Shown in pieces: positions 8,339-16,674 of a stretch of DNA of 64,000 nucleotides; position 1 is the stretch's first letter; every line of letters starts with the position of its first letter. A model generated the notes under the pieces. That model saw only the letters and a program-made list of their open reading frames with translations, did not search any database and was not told where the DNA came from. The translations under genes and the position numbers were made by a program. This stretch comes from Klenkia taihuensis (GTDB lineage Bacteria > Actinomycetota > Actinomycetes > Mycobacteriales > Geodermatophilaceae): the NCBI RefSeq assembly GCF_900112525.1, contig NZ_FOMD01000001.1, forward strand, positions 682,001 through 746,000, given 5' to 3'.

Positions 8339-8940
8339 TCCGGCTGCTGCTCGCCGACGACGAGAACCTCATCCGGACGGCGCTGGCCACCCTGCTGGGC
8401 CTGGAGGACGACCTCGAGGTGGTCGCCCAGGCCGCGTCGGGCTCGGAGGCGCTGGCGATGGCCCGGGCGCACCGGCCCGACGTCGCCGTGCTGGACCTGC
8501 AGATGCCCGACCGCGACGGCATCTCCGTCGCCGGGGACCTGGCCGAGGCGCTGCCCGGCTGCGGGGTCGTGATCGTGACCGGCCACGGCCGCGCCGGGCA
8601 CCTCAAGCGCGCCCTGTCGGCGGGCGTGCGCGGGTTCCTGCCCAAGACGGTGCACGCCACGGTGCTGGCCGACGTCGTCCGCACCGTGCACGGCGGCGGG
8701 CGCTACGTGGACCCCGAGCTGGCCGCCGAGGCGATCAGCGCCGGCGACTCACCGCTGACCCCGCGCGAGGCCGACGTCCTGGAGCTGGCCGCCGGGGGCG
8801 CGCCGGTCGAGGAGATCGCGGCCCGGGCGCACCTGTCGGTGGGCACCGTGCGCAACCACCTGTCCTCGGCGGCGGGCAAGCTCGGCGCCCCGAACCGGCA
8901 CGCCGCCGTCGACGCCGCCCGCCGCCACGGCTGGATCTAG
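8335..8940 (+). CDS. Response regulator, NarL/LuxR family
   Basis: A 201-residue protein. The receiver domain (about 1-120) has acidic pocket DDE (8-10), phospho-acceptor D54 in VLDLQMPDRDG, and K in FLPKTV. A LuxR-type helix-turn-helix occupies about 138-200 (LTPREADVLELAAGG, then LSVGTVRNHLSSAAGKLGA). GTG 8335 overlaps the kinase stop and has GGGGAGG upstream. It likely activates the ABC operon when phosphorylated by the preceding kinase. The stop codon shares a CTAG with the convergent small gene. Confidence 0.93.
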   Translation: MIRLLLADDENLIRTALATLLGLEDDLEVVAQAASGSEALAMARAHRPDVAVLDLQMPDRDGISVAGDLAEALPGCGVVIVTGHGRAGHLKRALSAGVRGFLPKTVHATVLADVVRTVHGGGRYVDPELAAEAISAGDSPLTPREADVLELAAGGAPVEEIAARAHLSVGTVRNHLSSAAGKLGAPNRHAAVDAARRHGWI

Positions 8941-9101
8941 GAGTTCTCGGGGTCGGCCACGTCGTCGGTGCGCTGGGCGTCGCCATCGGTGGTCAGGGTG
9001 GTGTCCTCCGCGCCGGCGTCCGGGCGGTCGTCACCCGGTCGGCCGTCGACCAGGTTGTCGTCGGAGGGGGAGTCGGCCGGGTCGGTGATCGGGTCGGTCA
9101 T
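8937..9101 (-). CDS. Small acidic protein, paralog of the 25.6-kb protein
   Basis: A 54-residue protein starting MTDPITDPADSPSDD and ending ADPENS. It is rich in Asp, Thr and Pro and has no hydrophobic segment, so it is probably disordered. GGAAGGGTGGGG precedes the ATG. It lies 37 bases downstream of the acyl-CoA dehydrogenase on the same strand, and its TAG shares the tetranucleotide CTAG with the response-regulator stop. A similar protein (53 aa, ending in a DPEN-containing tail) sits at 25534-25695 in the same arrangement after another acyl-CoA dehydrogenase gene. Function unknown. Confidence 0.55.
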   Translation of the reverse strand: MTDPITDPADSPSDDNLVDGRPGDDRPDAGAEDTTLTTDGDAQRTDDVADPENS

Positions 9102-9138
9102 GCACCCCACCCTTCCCCGGCCCGGCCGGCCTCACCCG

Positions 9139-10983
9139 TCAGAAGGCGGCTTCGTCGACGTCCATCAGGGAGTTGTCGGTCGCGTCCACGATCGCCCGCT
9201 CGGCGGTGAGCTTCGGCAGCACCTGGGTGCAGAAGAAGCGGGTGGCGGCGAGCTTGCCCTCGTAGAAGTGCCGGTCGCGCTCGCTGACCTCGCCGGCCAG
9301 CGCCGCCAGCGCCACCTCCGACTGCCGGACCAGCAGCCACGCGGTGACCAGGTCGCCGGCGGCCAGCAGGAGCCGGGAGGTGTTCTGGCCGACCAGGTAG
9401 GCGTTGCGCATGTCCTGCGCGGCCGCACCCAGGTGGCCGAACATCGTGGTGAGCATGCCCTGGACGTCGTCCAGCGCGGTGGCCAGCAGGGCCCGCTCCT
9501 CCTTGAGCCGCCCGTTGCCGGCCTGCGCGTCCAAGGTCTGCTGGATCTGCGAGGCCAGCCACCCGATCGCGACCCCGCCGTCCTTGACGATCTTGCGGAA
9601 GAAGAAGTCCTGGCCCTGGATCGCGGTGGTGCCCTCGTAGAGGGTGTCGATCTTGGCGTCGCGGACGTACTGCTCGATCGGGTAGTCCTGCAGGAAGCCC
9701 GACCCGCCCAGGGTCTGCAGCGACTCCGCGGCCAGCAGCTGGGAGGCCCGCTCCGAGCCGTAGCCCTTCACGATCGGCAGCAGCAGGTCGTTGACCTTGG
9801 CGGCCAGCTTCGCCTGCTCGGAGTCCGCGGTGCCGGCGGCCTCGGCCTCCATGACCTCGTCGCGGAAGGTGGCGGTGTAGAGGTACAGCGCGCGCATGCC
9901 CTCCACGTGCGCCTTCTGCAGCATGAGCGAGCGGCGGACGTCGGGGTGGTGGGTGATGGTCACCCGCGGGGCGTCCTTCGACGTGGCGGTCATGTCCGCG
10001 CCCTGCACCCGCGACTTCGCGTAGTCCAACGCCACCCGGTAGCCGGCCGAGAGCGTGCCGATGGCCTTGGTGCCGACGAACATCCGGGCGTGCTCGATGA
10101 TCCTGAACATCTGGGCGATGCCCTCGTGCACCTCGCCGACCAGCGTGCCGACCGCGGGCACCGGGCCGTCGCCGAACGTCAGCTCGCAGGTGGTGGAGAC
10201 CTTCAGGCCCATCTTCTTCTCGACGCCGGTGACGTAGGCGCCGTTGCGCTCGCCCAGCTCACCGGTCTCGAGGTCGACGTGGAACTTGGGGACGACGAAC
10301 AGCGACAGGCCCTTGGTGCCGGGCCCGTGGCCCTCGGGCCGGGCCAGCACCAGGTGCACGATGTTGTCGGCCATGTCGTGCTCGGCGGAGGTGATGAACC
10401 GCTTCACGCCGTGGATGTGCCAGGTGCCGTCGGCCTGCTGCACCGCGCGGGTGCGGCCGGCGCCGACGTCGGAGCCGGCGTCGGGCTCGGTGAGCACCAT
10501 GGTGGCGCCCCAGCCCTTGTCGATCATCAGCTCGGCGAGCTTCTTCTGGTCGGGGGTGCCGACCTCGTGCAGCACGGTGGCGAACGACGGACCCGAGCCG
10601 TACATGAACACGGCCGGGTTGGCGCCGAGGATCATCTCGTAGGCGGCCCAGCGCATGCTCGGGGGAGCGCCGAACCCGCCGAGCTCCTCGGGCAGGTCGA
10701 GCCGGAACCACTCGCCGTCGTCGATCGCCTTGATCGACTTCTTGAACGACTCCGGCATGGTGACCGTGTGGGTGGCCGGGTCGAAGACCGGCGGGTTGCG
10801 GTCGGCGTCGACGAAGCTGTCGGCCAGCGGCCCCTCGGCCAGCCGGCGGACCTCGTCGAGCACGCCGCGGGCGGTCTCGGCGTCCATCTGGGCGAACGGG
10901 CCGGTGCCGAAGCGGTCCTTGGTCGACTGGAACTCGAAGAGGTTGAACTCCAGGTCCCGCAGGTCGGCGGTGTAGTGGCCCAT
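9139..10983 (-). CDS. Acyl-CoA dehydrogenase, long FadE5/DmdC-like type
   Basis: A 614-residue flavoenzyme, longer than the usual 380-400 because it has an N-terminal extension ([18 protein letters not shown]) and an extra C-terminal helical domain, as in FadE5 and DmdC-like enzymes. It introduces an alpha-beta double bond into acyl-CoA in fatty-acid beta-oxidation and passes electrons to ETF. FAD/substrate motifs include [15 protein letters not shown] and [12 protein letters not shown]. The catalytic base is predicted as E450 in [14 protein letters not shown]. Two TTAC-N6-GTAA operators lie just upstream, and a TetR gene lies beyond the next two genes. The preferred chain length is not determined by sequence alone. 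Confidence 0.93.
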   Translation of the reverse strand: MGHYTADLRDLEFNLFEFQSTKDRFGTGPFAQMDAETARGVLDEVRRLAEGPLADSFVDADRNPPVFDPATHTVTMPESFKKSIKAIDDGEWFRLDLPEELGGFGAPPSMRWAAYEMILGANPAVFMYGSGPSFATVLHEVGTPDQKKLAELMIDKGWGATMVLTEPDAGSDVGAGRTRAVQQADGTWHIHGVKRFITSAEHDMADNIVHLVLARPEGHGPGTKGLSLFVVPKFHVDLETGELGERNGAYVTGVEKKMGLKVSTTCELTFGDGPVPAVGTLVGEVHEGIAQMFRIIEHARMFVGTKAIGTLSAGYRVALDYAKSRVQGADMTATSKDAPRVTITHHPDVRRSLMLQKAHVEGMRALYLYTATFRDEVMEAEAAGTADSEQAKLAAKVNDLLLPIVKGYGSERASQLLAAESLQTLGGSGFLQDYPIEQYVRDAKIDTLYEGTTAIQGQDFFFRKIVKDGGVAIGWLASQIQQTLDAQAGNGRLKEERALLATALDDVQGMLTTMFGHLGAAAQDMRNAYLVGQNTSRLLLAAGDLVTAWLLVRQSEVALAALAGEVSERDRHFYEGKLAATRFFCTQVLPKLTAERAIVDATDNSLMDVDEAAF

Positions 10984-11018
10984 GCGTGCTCCCGCTGTCG
11001 ATCCGGGCGGGTCGCTTG

Positions 11019-11057
11019 TTACCCGCCGGTAACGGCGACCCTATTACTGGCGGGTAA
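11019..11057. promoter_or_regulatory. Twin TTAC-N6-GTAA operators upstream of the acyl-CoA dehydrogenase
   Basis: Two 14-bp sites, TTACCCGCCGGTAA (11019-11032) and TTACTGGCGGGTAA (11044-11057), lie 25 bases apart in the dehydrogenase promoter. Together they also form a 13-bp inverted repeat (11015-11027 with 11049-11061). The symmetry fits a TetR-type repressor dimer bound twice on one face. The regulator is unknown; the nearby TetR protein (11891-12583) is a candidate. Confidence 0.6.
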
Positions 11058-11087
11058 CAAGCGGCAAGGACGACTCGCCCGGGCGGG

Positions 11088-11375
11088 TCAGCGCTCCCGG
11101 CGGCGGGCCCGGATCGACAGCAGCGCCACGATCAGCGCACCCAGCACGGCCGCGGCGAGCAGGGCCACGACCAGCGGCAGGTCGACGACGCCGAAGACCA
11201 GCGAGACGCGCACGGTCTGCGTGTTGAACAGCACGAACAGCACGAGGACGACCGTGACGACGACGAGCAGGACGCTGGACAGCGTCCTGCCCAGGCTGCC
11301 GCTGCGGCGCCTGCCGGCCGACGGGGGTGTCGTGGGCGGGGGAGTCGGGTCACCGGCCGGGTACGAGGTGGTCAT
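11088..11375 (-). CDS. LapA-domain (DUF1049) membrane protein
   Basis: A 95-residue protein with a Pro/Thr-rich N-terminus, a first membrane helix at about 30-50 (LSSVLLVVVTVVLVLFVLF), the LapA signature NTQTVRVSLVFG, a second helix at about 65-85, and a basic tail IRARRRER. Such proteins are small inner-membrane proteins of the lipopolysaccharide-assembly LapA fold. In actinobacteria, which lack LPS, the role is unknown. It lies between the acyl-CoA dehydrogenase and a conserved hypothetical gene, all on the same strand. Confidence 0.8.
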   Translation of the reverse strand: MTTSYPAGDPTPPPTTPPSAGRRRSGSLGRTLSSVLLVVVTVVLVLFVLFNTQTVRVSLVFGVVDLPLVVALLAAAVLGALIVALLSIRARRRER

Positions 11376-11411
11376 CCCGGAACGGTAGGGCGCAACCGGT
11401 CTCCCCGCGCG

Positions 11412-11846
11412 TCAGGACGGCGGCTGCTCGTCCAGCGCCGGCCCGGCCTCCTGGCGGGGCGCGCCGGGGGTGCGCTCGCGCTGCTTCATCCGGGCCTCCA
11501 GCACGTGCCGGTCGCCGCCGGCGAGCTCCTCGCGCGCGCGGGCGTCGAAGGCGCGGAAGGTCGACCAGTAACCGGCGTCGTAGTCCTCCACGACCTGGAA
11601 GGTCCACCGGTCGGCGACCACGTTGCGCCCGACCAGCTCGCGCTCCAGGTCGTCGGCCAGCTCGGTGGCCCCGGCCTCGCGCAGCCCGTCGACGGCCTCC
11701 CCGAGCAGGATGTCCGCCTTGCCGGAGAGCTGGTGGAACGCGTAGAGGAAGCCGCGGGCCTGCTCCACGGTCTCCAGGGCCTCGGACAGCTTGCCCAGGG
11801 CCTCCACGGTCGTGTCGTCGAGGTCGGGGCGGGATCGGTCGGTCAC
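11412..11846 (-). CDS. Conserved hypothetical soluble protein (144 aa)
   Basis: A 144-residue, mostly helical, soluble protein starting MTDRSRPDLDDTTVEALGK. Repeating helices such as LSEALETVEQARGFLYAFHQ and ADDLERELVGRNVVADRWTFQ suggest a small helical bundle. The C-terminal 30 residues are Pro/Gln-rich and probably disordered. No catalytic motif is visible. It lies between the TetR gene upstream and the LapA-like gene downstream on the same strand and may be cotranscribed with either. I do not recognise a named family. Confidence 0.7.
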   Translation of the reverse strand: MTDRSRPDLDDTTVEALGKLSEALETVEQARGFLYAFHQLSGKADILLGEAVDGLREAGATELADDLERELVGRNVVADRWTFQVVEDYDAGYWSTFRAFDARAREELAGGDRHVLEARMKQRERTPGAPRQEAGPALDEQPPS

Positions 11847-11890
11847 GCCGCGGGGCCTGCCCCGCGGCGACGGATCCGAACCGTCCGGAT

Positions 11891-12583
11891 TCAGCGGGCG
11901 GCGACCGCGGCGTCGACCAGCCGCTCGGCGAGCTTGCGGCCGTGGCTGGCCGGGCCGTCGGGGCCCAGCAGGCCACCGGAGAGCTGCATGCCGTCGATGA
12001 TCAGGTGCAGCTGGGCGGCGAGGTCGTCGCCGGCGCCGGGCACGAGCTCCTCGGCCAGGTGCACCAGCCGCATGTGCAGCTCGTACTTGTAGTCGGCCGC
12101 GGCGGAGCGGGCGGGGTGCTGAGGGTCGTCGTACTCGCTGCTCACGTTGGTGAACGGGCAGCCGCGGAACCCGGTGCGGGTGACGTCCTTCTCGACGACG
12201 TCGACGATGGCCAGCAGCGCGCCGCGCGGGTCGTCGGCGAAGCGGCCGAGCTCGGCGTCGATGAAGCCCAGCAGGGTGGCGGCCTTGCGGGAGAGGTAGG
12301 CGCCGACCAGGTCGTCCTTGCTCTTGAAGAGCCGGTAGACGGTCATCTTGCCCAGGCCGGTCTCGCGCACCAGCTCGTCCATGCCGACGCTGCGCGAGCT
12401 GCGGCCGGAGAACAGGCGCTCGGCGGTGTCCAGCACGATGGCCTGCCGCTCGGCGCGGCTGCGACGGACGGGGATCGGGGCGCCCAGCGGGTCGACGGCC
12501 GCGAGGGCGTCGGCGTCGGTGGGGTAGGAGATGGCGGCGGTCACGTCAGCGATGGTGCACGCCGTCGTGACGGAGCGGTTCAC
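11891..12583 (-). CDS. TetR-family transcriptional regulator
   Basis: A protein of up to 230 residues. The helix-turn-helix at about 45-90 reads RQAIVLDTAERLFSGRSSRS, then MDELVRETGLGKMTVYRLFKSKDDLVGAYL, a typical TetR operator-binding region. The C-terminal ligand domain shows VEKDVTRTGFRGCPFTNVSSEY, as in YcdC/RutR-like members. GTG 12583 gives the longest frame; a GTG near 12544 would remove about 13 residues and is also possible. Its own promoter shows no TTAC-N6-GTAA site, so its link to the operators at 11019-11057 is only a proximity argument. Confidence 0.88.
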   Translation of the reverse strand: MNRSVTTACTIADVTAAISYPTDADALAAVDPLGAPIPVRRSRAERQAIVLDTAERLFSGRSSRSVGMDELVRETGLGKMTVYRLFKSKDDLVGAYLSRKAATLLGFIDAELGRFADDPRGALLAIVDVVEKDVTRTGFRGCPFTNVSSEYDDPQHPARSAAADYKYELHMRLVHLAEELVPGAGDDLAAQLHLIIDGMQLSGGLLGPDGPASHGRKLAERLVDAAVAAR

Positions 12584-12705
12584 GGCACGCCGGTGTGTCG
12601 GGCTCGCAACTCAGCGTGAAACGTACTGGTGAGCCGCCCGTGAGCGAGGTGGCGACTGGGACCGATGTGACTGCGCGGTCACGGTCGCGGCAGATCTGCC
12701 GAGGG

Positions 12706-12831
12706 TCAGGTGCGGCGTACCCGGCGCGGGTTGGCCAGCAGCCGGACCACCGGCGCGGCCGGGGTCTGCTCGGGGTCGGGGTGCTGGTCGGGTGCGGTGC
12801 TGCCGCTGCGCTGCGGCTCGTGGTCCGTCAT
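12706..12831 (-). CDS. Possible small protein (41 aa) in a 314-base gap
   Basis: The frame reads MTDHEPQRSGSTAPDQHPDP and ends RLLANPRRVRRT: an acidic, Pro-rich start with a basic Arg-rich end. The ribosome-binding site is weak (GTACGGGG). The surrounding gap 12584-12897 holds nothing else I can recognise apart from likely promoters for the TetR gene. It may be a real small protein or chance. Confidence 0.3.
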   Translation of the reverse strand: MTDHEPQRSGSTAPDQHPDPEQTPAAPVVRLLANPRRVRRT

Positions 12832-12897
12832 CCCCGTACTGTGCACCCGGTCACTGCCCGCTGACCAGTCGTCGCGCTGCGAGCTCCCTGGGAGGGG

Positions 12898-13785
12898 TCA
12901 GTGCGCGCGCTCGGGCACCGCGTGCACGGCGTCGTGCCCGCCCACCGCGGGCGCCGCGGGCCGCGCCGAGCGGCGCTCGCGGGTCGCCACGAGCACCACG
13001 CCCCAGACCAGGACGGCGACGGCGACGACGAAGAAGCTCGGCGGCAGGTCGATCATCGCCGAGAGCACCAGGCCCACCCAGACCGAGGCCAGCGCGAAGG
13101 CCACCGACAGCGCCGCGACCATCCCGGGCCGGGCGGTCAGCCGCAGCGCCGCGGCGGCCGGGGTGACGACCAGGGCGAACAGCAGCAGCGTGCCCACCAC
13201 CTGCACCGCCATCGTGATCGTCAGCGCCAGCAGGACGACGAAGGCCACGCCCAGCGCGCGCACCGGCACGCCCCGGGCCTCGGCGACGGCGGGGTCCACC
13301 GAGGCGAACACCAGCGGCCGGGCGATCACGGCCAGGGCGGCCACCACGAGCAGGGTGAACCCGCCGAAGATGAACAGCTGGTCGCGGCTGATCGCCAGCA
13401 GGTTGCCGAAGAGCACGTTGGTCGTGGTCGAGGCGTTGGCGGTGGCCAGCGAGGCGAACAGCACGCCCAGGCCGGTGGCGAAGGCCAGGATCGTGCCGGT
13501 GGCGATCTCGCGCTCGGCCACCCGCTTGCCGAACAGGCCGATGAGCAGCCCGCCGCCGACGCAGAACACCGCCAGGCCCAGGGTGACCGGGGCGCCGACG
13601 AGGATCGCGCCGGTGGCGCCGGGGAACCCGATGTGGGCCAGCGCGTGCGCGGCGAAGGCGTTCTGCCGGGTGATGACGAAGTAGCCCATCAGGCCGGCGG
13701 TCAGCGCGACGAGGCTGCCCCCGACCAGGGCGTGCTGCATGAACGTGGTCTGCAGGATCTGGAACCAGTTGTCCTGGAAGCGCAT
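12898..13785 (-). CDS. Metal ABC transporter permease (ZnuB/MntB family)
   Basis: A 295-residue membrane protein with eight or nine hydrophobic segments. The family signature HALAHIGFPGATGAILVG at about 47-64 and the segment GVRALGVAF-VVLLALTITMAV are typical of the ABC-3 family, which moves Zn2+ or Mn2+ across the inner membrane. It is the last gene of a three-gene unit (binding protein, ATPase, permease), with 9 bases between the ATPase stop and its ATG. The choice between zinc and manganese is inferred from the Zur-like site and His-rich binding protein upstream. Confidence 0.9.
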   Translation of the reverse strand: MRFQDNWFQILQTTFMQHALVGGSLVALTAGLMGYFVITRQNAFAAHALAHIGFPGATGAILVGAPVTLGLAVFCVGGGLLIGLFGKRVAEREIATGTILAFATGLGVLFASLATANASTTTNVLFGNLLAISRDQLFIFGGFTLLVVAALAVIARPLVFASVDPAVAEARGVPVRALGVAFVVLLALTITMAVQVVGTLLLFALVVTPAAAALRLTARPGMVAALSVAFALASVWVGLVLSAMIDLPPSFFVVAVAVLVWGVVLVATRERRSARPAAPAVGGHDAVHAVPERAH

Positions 13786-13794
13786 GGGGGCCTC

Positions 13795-14580
13795 TCAGCC
13801 GCTGCGGGTGAACAGGTCGCCCTGTGCGGTGCGGACGACGCGCACGCGGGTGCCGTAGAGGTGGGTGAGCAGGTCCTCGGTCACGACCTCGCCGATGACG
13901 TCGTGGTGCGGGTGCCCGTCGAGCAGGTAGACGGCGTCGGTGAGCACCGGCAGCAGCGGGTTGAGGTCGTGCGCGACGACCATGATCGTCACCGCCCGCT
14001 CGCGGCGCAGCTCGCCGAGCAGGGTGACGATCTCCTGGGAGTTGCGCAGGTCGAGGTTGGCCAGCGGCTCGTCGAGCAGCAGCAGGTCGGCGTCGTCGAC
14101 GATGGCCTGGGCGATGGCGACCCGCTGCTGCTGGCCGCCGGAGAGCTCGCTCATCCGCCGGTCGGCGTAGCCGGCTGCGCCGACCCGGCGCAGCGCGTCG
14201 TCCACCCGGGCCCGCTCGTCGGGCGTGCTGCGGTGCAGGCCGAACCGGGTGCCGGTGAGCCCGAGGCCGACCAGGTCGCGGGCCCGCACGGCCTGGCCGA
14301 GGGCGGCGGTGTAGTTCTGCGGCACGTAGCCGATGCGCCGGTTGCCGCGCCGCGGCGGGGCGCCGAGCACCTCGACCCGGCCGGTCGCGGCCGGCAGCAG
14401 GCCCAGGGCCAGCTGGAAGAGGGTGGTCTTGCCCGCGCCGTTGGGGCCGATGACGCCGACCACGGCGCCGGCGGGGACGGCGAGGTCGCCCTCGTCCCAG
14501 ACCACCCGGCCCCCGCGGACGACGGAGACCCCGTCCAGCACGAGGGCCGGCGGGGTCTCCGAGTCAGAGCCTGGTGTCAC
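13795..14580 (-). CDS. Metal ABC transporter ATP-binding protein (ZnuC-like)
   Basis: A 261-residue ATPase with Walker A GPNGAGKTT, Q-loop YVPQNY, signature LSGGQQQR, Walker B LLLLDEPLANLD, and the switch histidine in VVAHDLN. The GTG start at 14580 overlaps the binding-protein stop (GTGA), so it is translationally coupled; longer frames upstream lie inside the binding-protein gene. It energises uptake through the following permease. Confidence 0.92.
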   Translation of the reverse strand: MTPGSDSETPPALVLDGVSVVRGGRVVWDEGDLAVPAGAVVGVIGPNGAGKTTLFQLALGLLPAATGRVEVLGAPPRRGNRRIGYVPQNYTAALGQAVRARDLVGLGLTGTRFGLHRSTPDERARVDDALRRVGAAGYADRRMSELSGGQQQRVAIAQAIVDDADLLLLDEPLANLDLRNSQEIVTLLGELRRERAVTIMVVAHDLNPLLPVLTDAVYLLDGHPHHDVIGEVVTEDLLTHLYGTRVRVVRTAQGDLFTRSG

Positions 14581-15587
14581 TGCCCCCCACCGAGTGCGTC
14601 CGCGAGCTGCTGCAGCTGGCCCAGCTGCCACGCCACGAAGGAATCATCCCCGTCCGGCACCGATTCCGTGACGTCGACCACCGGCACCCCGGCGGACTCG
14701 GCCGCGGCGCGCAGCTGCTCGGGCACGCTGCCCTCGGTCTGGGTGTTGTAGACCAGCACGTCGATGCTGCCGTCGGCCAGCGCGGCCTCGAACGCGGCGA
14801 CGTCGGACGGCGACGGGTCGCTCTCGTTGCTGGCGGCGTCCCGGTAGCCCTCGGGGGTGGCGTCGGTGAGGCCGACCGCGGTGGCGGTGTAGTCGAAGAC
14901 GGTCTCGGTGGCCGCGTAGGTCTTGCCCGTGGCCAGGCCCTGCAGCGTGGTCAGCTCCTCGTCGTAGGGCTGCAGCGCCTCGGTGAACGCCTGGGCCTGC
15001 TCGGTGAAGTAGTCGGCGGCGTCCGGCGCGAGCTGCGAGAGCTCGGCGGTGATCGCCCGCGCGGTCTCCTGCACGTACTCCGGGGAGTACCAGAGGTGCG
15101 GGTTCACCGAGCCGTGGACCTCCTCGGAGTGGCCCTCCTCCTCGGAGTGCGCCTCCTCGTCGGAGTGGCCCTCCTCCTCGGAGTGGCCGCCCTCGACGCC
15201 GACGACCTCCGCGGCGTCGACCACGGCCGGGGCCGGGTCGAGGTTGGCCACCGCGTCGGAGGCCCAGTGGTCGTAGTCGGCGCCGTTGACCACGACGAGG
15301 TCGGCGTCCTCGAAGGCGGCGATGTCGCCGGTGGTGGGCTCGTAGTCGTGCGGGTCGAGCGCGGTGGAGTTGATGACCGTGGTGACGTTCGCGCAGTCGC
15401 CGGCCAGCTGCTGCACGATGTCGCCCCACTGGTTGACCGAGACCACGACGTCGAGCACGTCGGCCGGGCAGTTGGCGGCGTCGGCCTGGTTGGTCAGGGT
15501 CTGGTTCTGGTCCCCGCCGCCCCCGCAGGCGGCCAGGCCGAGGGCGGAGACGGCCAGCGCGGCCAGGACGATCGGACGGCGGGGCAC
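14577..15587 (-). CDS. Zinc/manganese-binding lipoprotein (ZnuA-like)
   Basis: A 336-residue exported lipoprotein. A short signal peptide ends in the lipobox LAAC with modified cysteine 21. The cluster A-1/A-I fold has metal-ligand motifs ALDPHDYEPT and GSVNPHLWYSP. Between them lies a His/Glu-rich loop of four HS(E/D)EE-type repeats (encoded at 15121-15188), typical of zinc-binding ZnuA/AztC proteins. GTG 15587 was chosen because GGAG precedes it and the lipoprotein signal starts immediately; upstream codons add an unlikely extension. First gene of the metal uptake operon, with a Zur-like box just upstream. Confidence 0.9.
   Translation of the reverse strand: MPRRPIVLAALAVSALGLAACGGGGDQNQTLTNQADAANCPADVLDVVVSVNQWGDIVQQLAGDCANVTTVINSTALDPHDYEPTTGDIAAFEDADLVVVNGADYDHWASDAVANLDPAPAVVDAAEVVGVEGGHSEEEGHSDEEAHSEEEGHSEEVHGSVNPHLWYSPEYVQETARAITAELSQLAPDAADYFTEQAQAFTEALQPYDEELTTLQGLATGKTYAATETVFDYTATAVGLTDATPEGYRDAASNESDPSPSDVAAFEAALADGSIDVLVYNTQTEGSVPEQLRAAAESAGVPVVDVTESVPDGDDSFVAWQLGQLQQLADALGGGQ
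15121..15188 (-). repeat. Tandem repeat encoding the His/Glu-rich metal loop
   Basis: Imperfect tandem units of about 15 bases (CTCCTC(C/G)TCGGAGTG) encode GHSEEE/AHSEEE/GHSDEE steps in the binding protein. The repeat is in frame and probably tunes metal capture or chaperoning rather than being a mobile repeat. Confidence 0.75.
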
Positions 15588-15604
15588 AGCACGCTCCAGC
15601 TTGT

Positions 15605-15631
15605 TGACAATGATTCCCGGAACCAATGTCA
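15605..15631. promoter_or_regulatory. Zur-like box upstream of the metal ABC operon
   Basis: TGACAATGATTCCC (15605-15618) is followed by CAATGTCA (15624-15631), giving imperfect inverted arms TGACA/TGTCA around an AATGATT core. This resembles the Fur/Zur-family consensus TGAnAATGATTnTCA seen in actinobacteria. Position just before the operon fits zinc-dependent repression. The match is partial. Confidence 0.5.
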
Positions 15632-15663
15632 CCACACCGCGGTGGCCGCCGTCCACCCGGGGG

Positions 15664-16674
15664 TCAGGCCAGCGCGCGCACCACCGGGTCCAGCACGTCC
15701 AGGCCGACCCCGGTGCCGGGGTAGACGCTGAACCGGTCGACCAGCCCGCCGTACCGCTCGAGCAGGGCCGGGCCCACCGCGTCGGGCTCGGCGACGACGG
15801 CGAAGGTGCCCAGCACCTCGTCGTCCACCAGGCGGGCCATGGCCCGCCAGCGGTCGGGGTCGCGGCCGGTGGACAGCGCGTGCAGCTCCTCGCCCAGCCC
15901 GCCCCAGCCGTGCAGCTCCAGCACCGGGCGGTAGGCCGGCGTCGACCCGTAGAAGGCGATCTGCGCCCGCACGGCGTCCGCGGCCCGGGCCCGCTCGGCG
16001 TCGTCCCGGCCGGTGACCACGAAACCCGGCAGGCTGACCTGGACCGCGGAGCGGTCGCGGCCGGCGGCGTCCAGGCCCTCCTGCAGCGCGGGCAGGGTGC
16101 GCTCGCGCAGGTAGCGGGCGGTGGTGAAGGAGTGCGCGAGCAGGCCGTCGGCGGCCTCGCCGGCCAGCCGGGTCATCAGCGGGCCGACCGCGGCCAGGTG
16201 CACCGGGGGCGGGCCCCACTCGTGGACCGCGGGGGTGAACATCGGCGTCATCAGGGTGTGCCGGTAGTGCTCGCCGCGGAAGCGCAGCGGGGCGCCGTCG
16301 GTCCAGCTGGCCCAGATCGCGCGCAGCGCGCCCAGGTACTCGCGCATCCGGGCGGCCGGGGCGGACCACGGCATGGAGAACCGGCGCTCGACGTGCGCCT
16401 GGATCTGGGTGCCCAGGCCGAGGACGAACCGGCCCCGGCTGTAGCGCTGCAGGTCGTAGGCGGTGTAGGCCACCGTCATGGGGGAGCGGGCGAAGGCGAC
16501 CGCGATGGCCGACCCGACCGACACCCGCGACGTCCCCAGCGCTGCTGCGTGCAGCACGAGGAACGGGTCCTGGGCGACCTCGGAGGCCCAGACCCCGGCG
16601 TAGCCGCGGTCCTCCAGCTCGCGCGCGGTGGCGGAGGGGTCGTCGGCGCTGGTCAGCGAGGCGTCGAGCAGCAT
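15664..16674 (-). CDS. LLM-class (luciferase-like) F420-dependent oxidoreductase
   Basis: A 336-residue TIM-barrel flavin/F420 enzyme starting MLLDASLTSADDP. It has the conserved LGLGTQIQAHVERRFSMPW segment, the GVWASEV strand near the start, and a C-terminal YPGTGVGL phosphate-binding-like stretch. The family reduces or oxidises substrates with F420 (TIGR03617-like members are associated with acyl-CoA genes). The ATG overlaps the stop of the acyl-CoA synthetase gene (TGATG), so the two are cotranscribed and may act on the same acid. The substrate is unknown. Confidence 0.88.
   Translation of the reverse strand: MLLDASLTSADDPSATARELEDRGYAGVWASEVAQDPFLVLHAAALGTSRVSVGSAIAVAFARSPMTVAYTAYDLQRYSRGRFVLGLGTQIQAHVERRFSMPWSAPAARMREYLGALRAIWASWTDGAPLRFRGEHYRHTLMTPMFTPAVHEWGPPPVHLAAVGPLMTRLAGEAADGLLAHSFTTARYLRERTLPALQEGLDAAGRDRSAVQVSLPGFVVTGRDDAERARAADAVRAQIAFYGSTPAYRPVLELHGWGGLGEELHALSTGRDPDRWRAMARLVDDEVLGTFAVVAEPDAVGPALLERYGGLVDRFSVYPGTGVGLDVLDPVVRALA

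Noticed and set aside
12610-12864. Plus-strand small gene between the TetR and metal-transporter genes
   Set aside because: The translation is compositionally random, starts without a convincing ribosome-binding site and resembles nothing; a short minus-strand candidate was kept only at low confidence.
15121-15188. Mobile or CRISPR-like repeat
   Set aside because: The units are in frame in a ZnuA-like gene and encode the expected His-rich metal loop.
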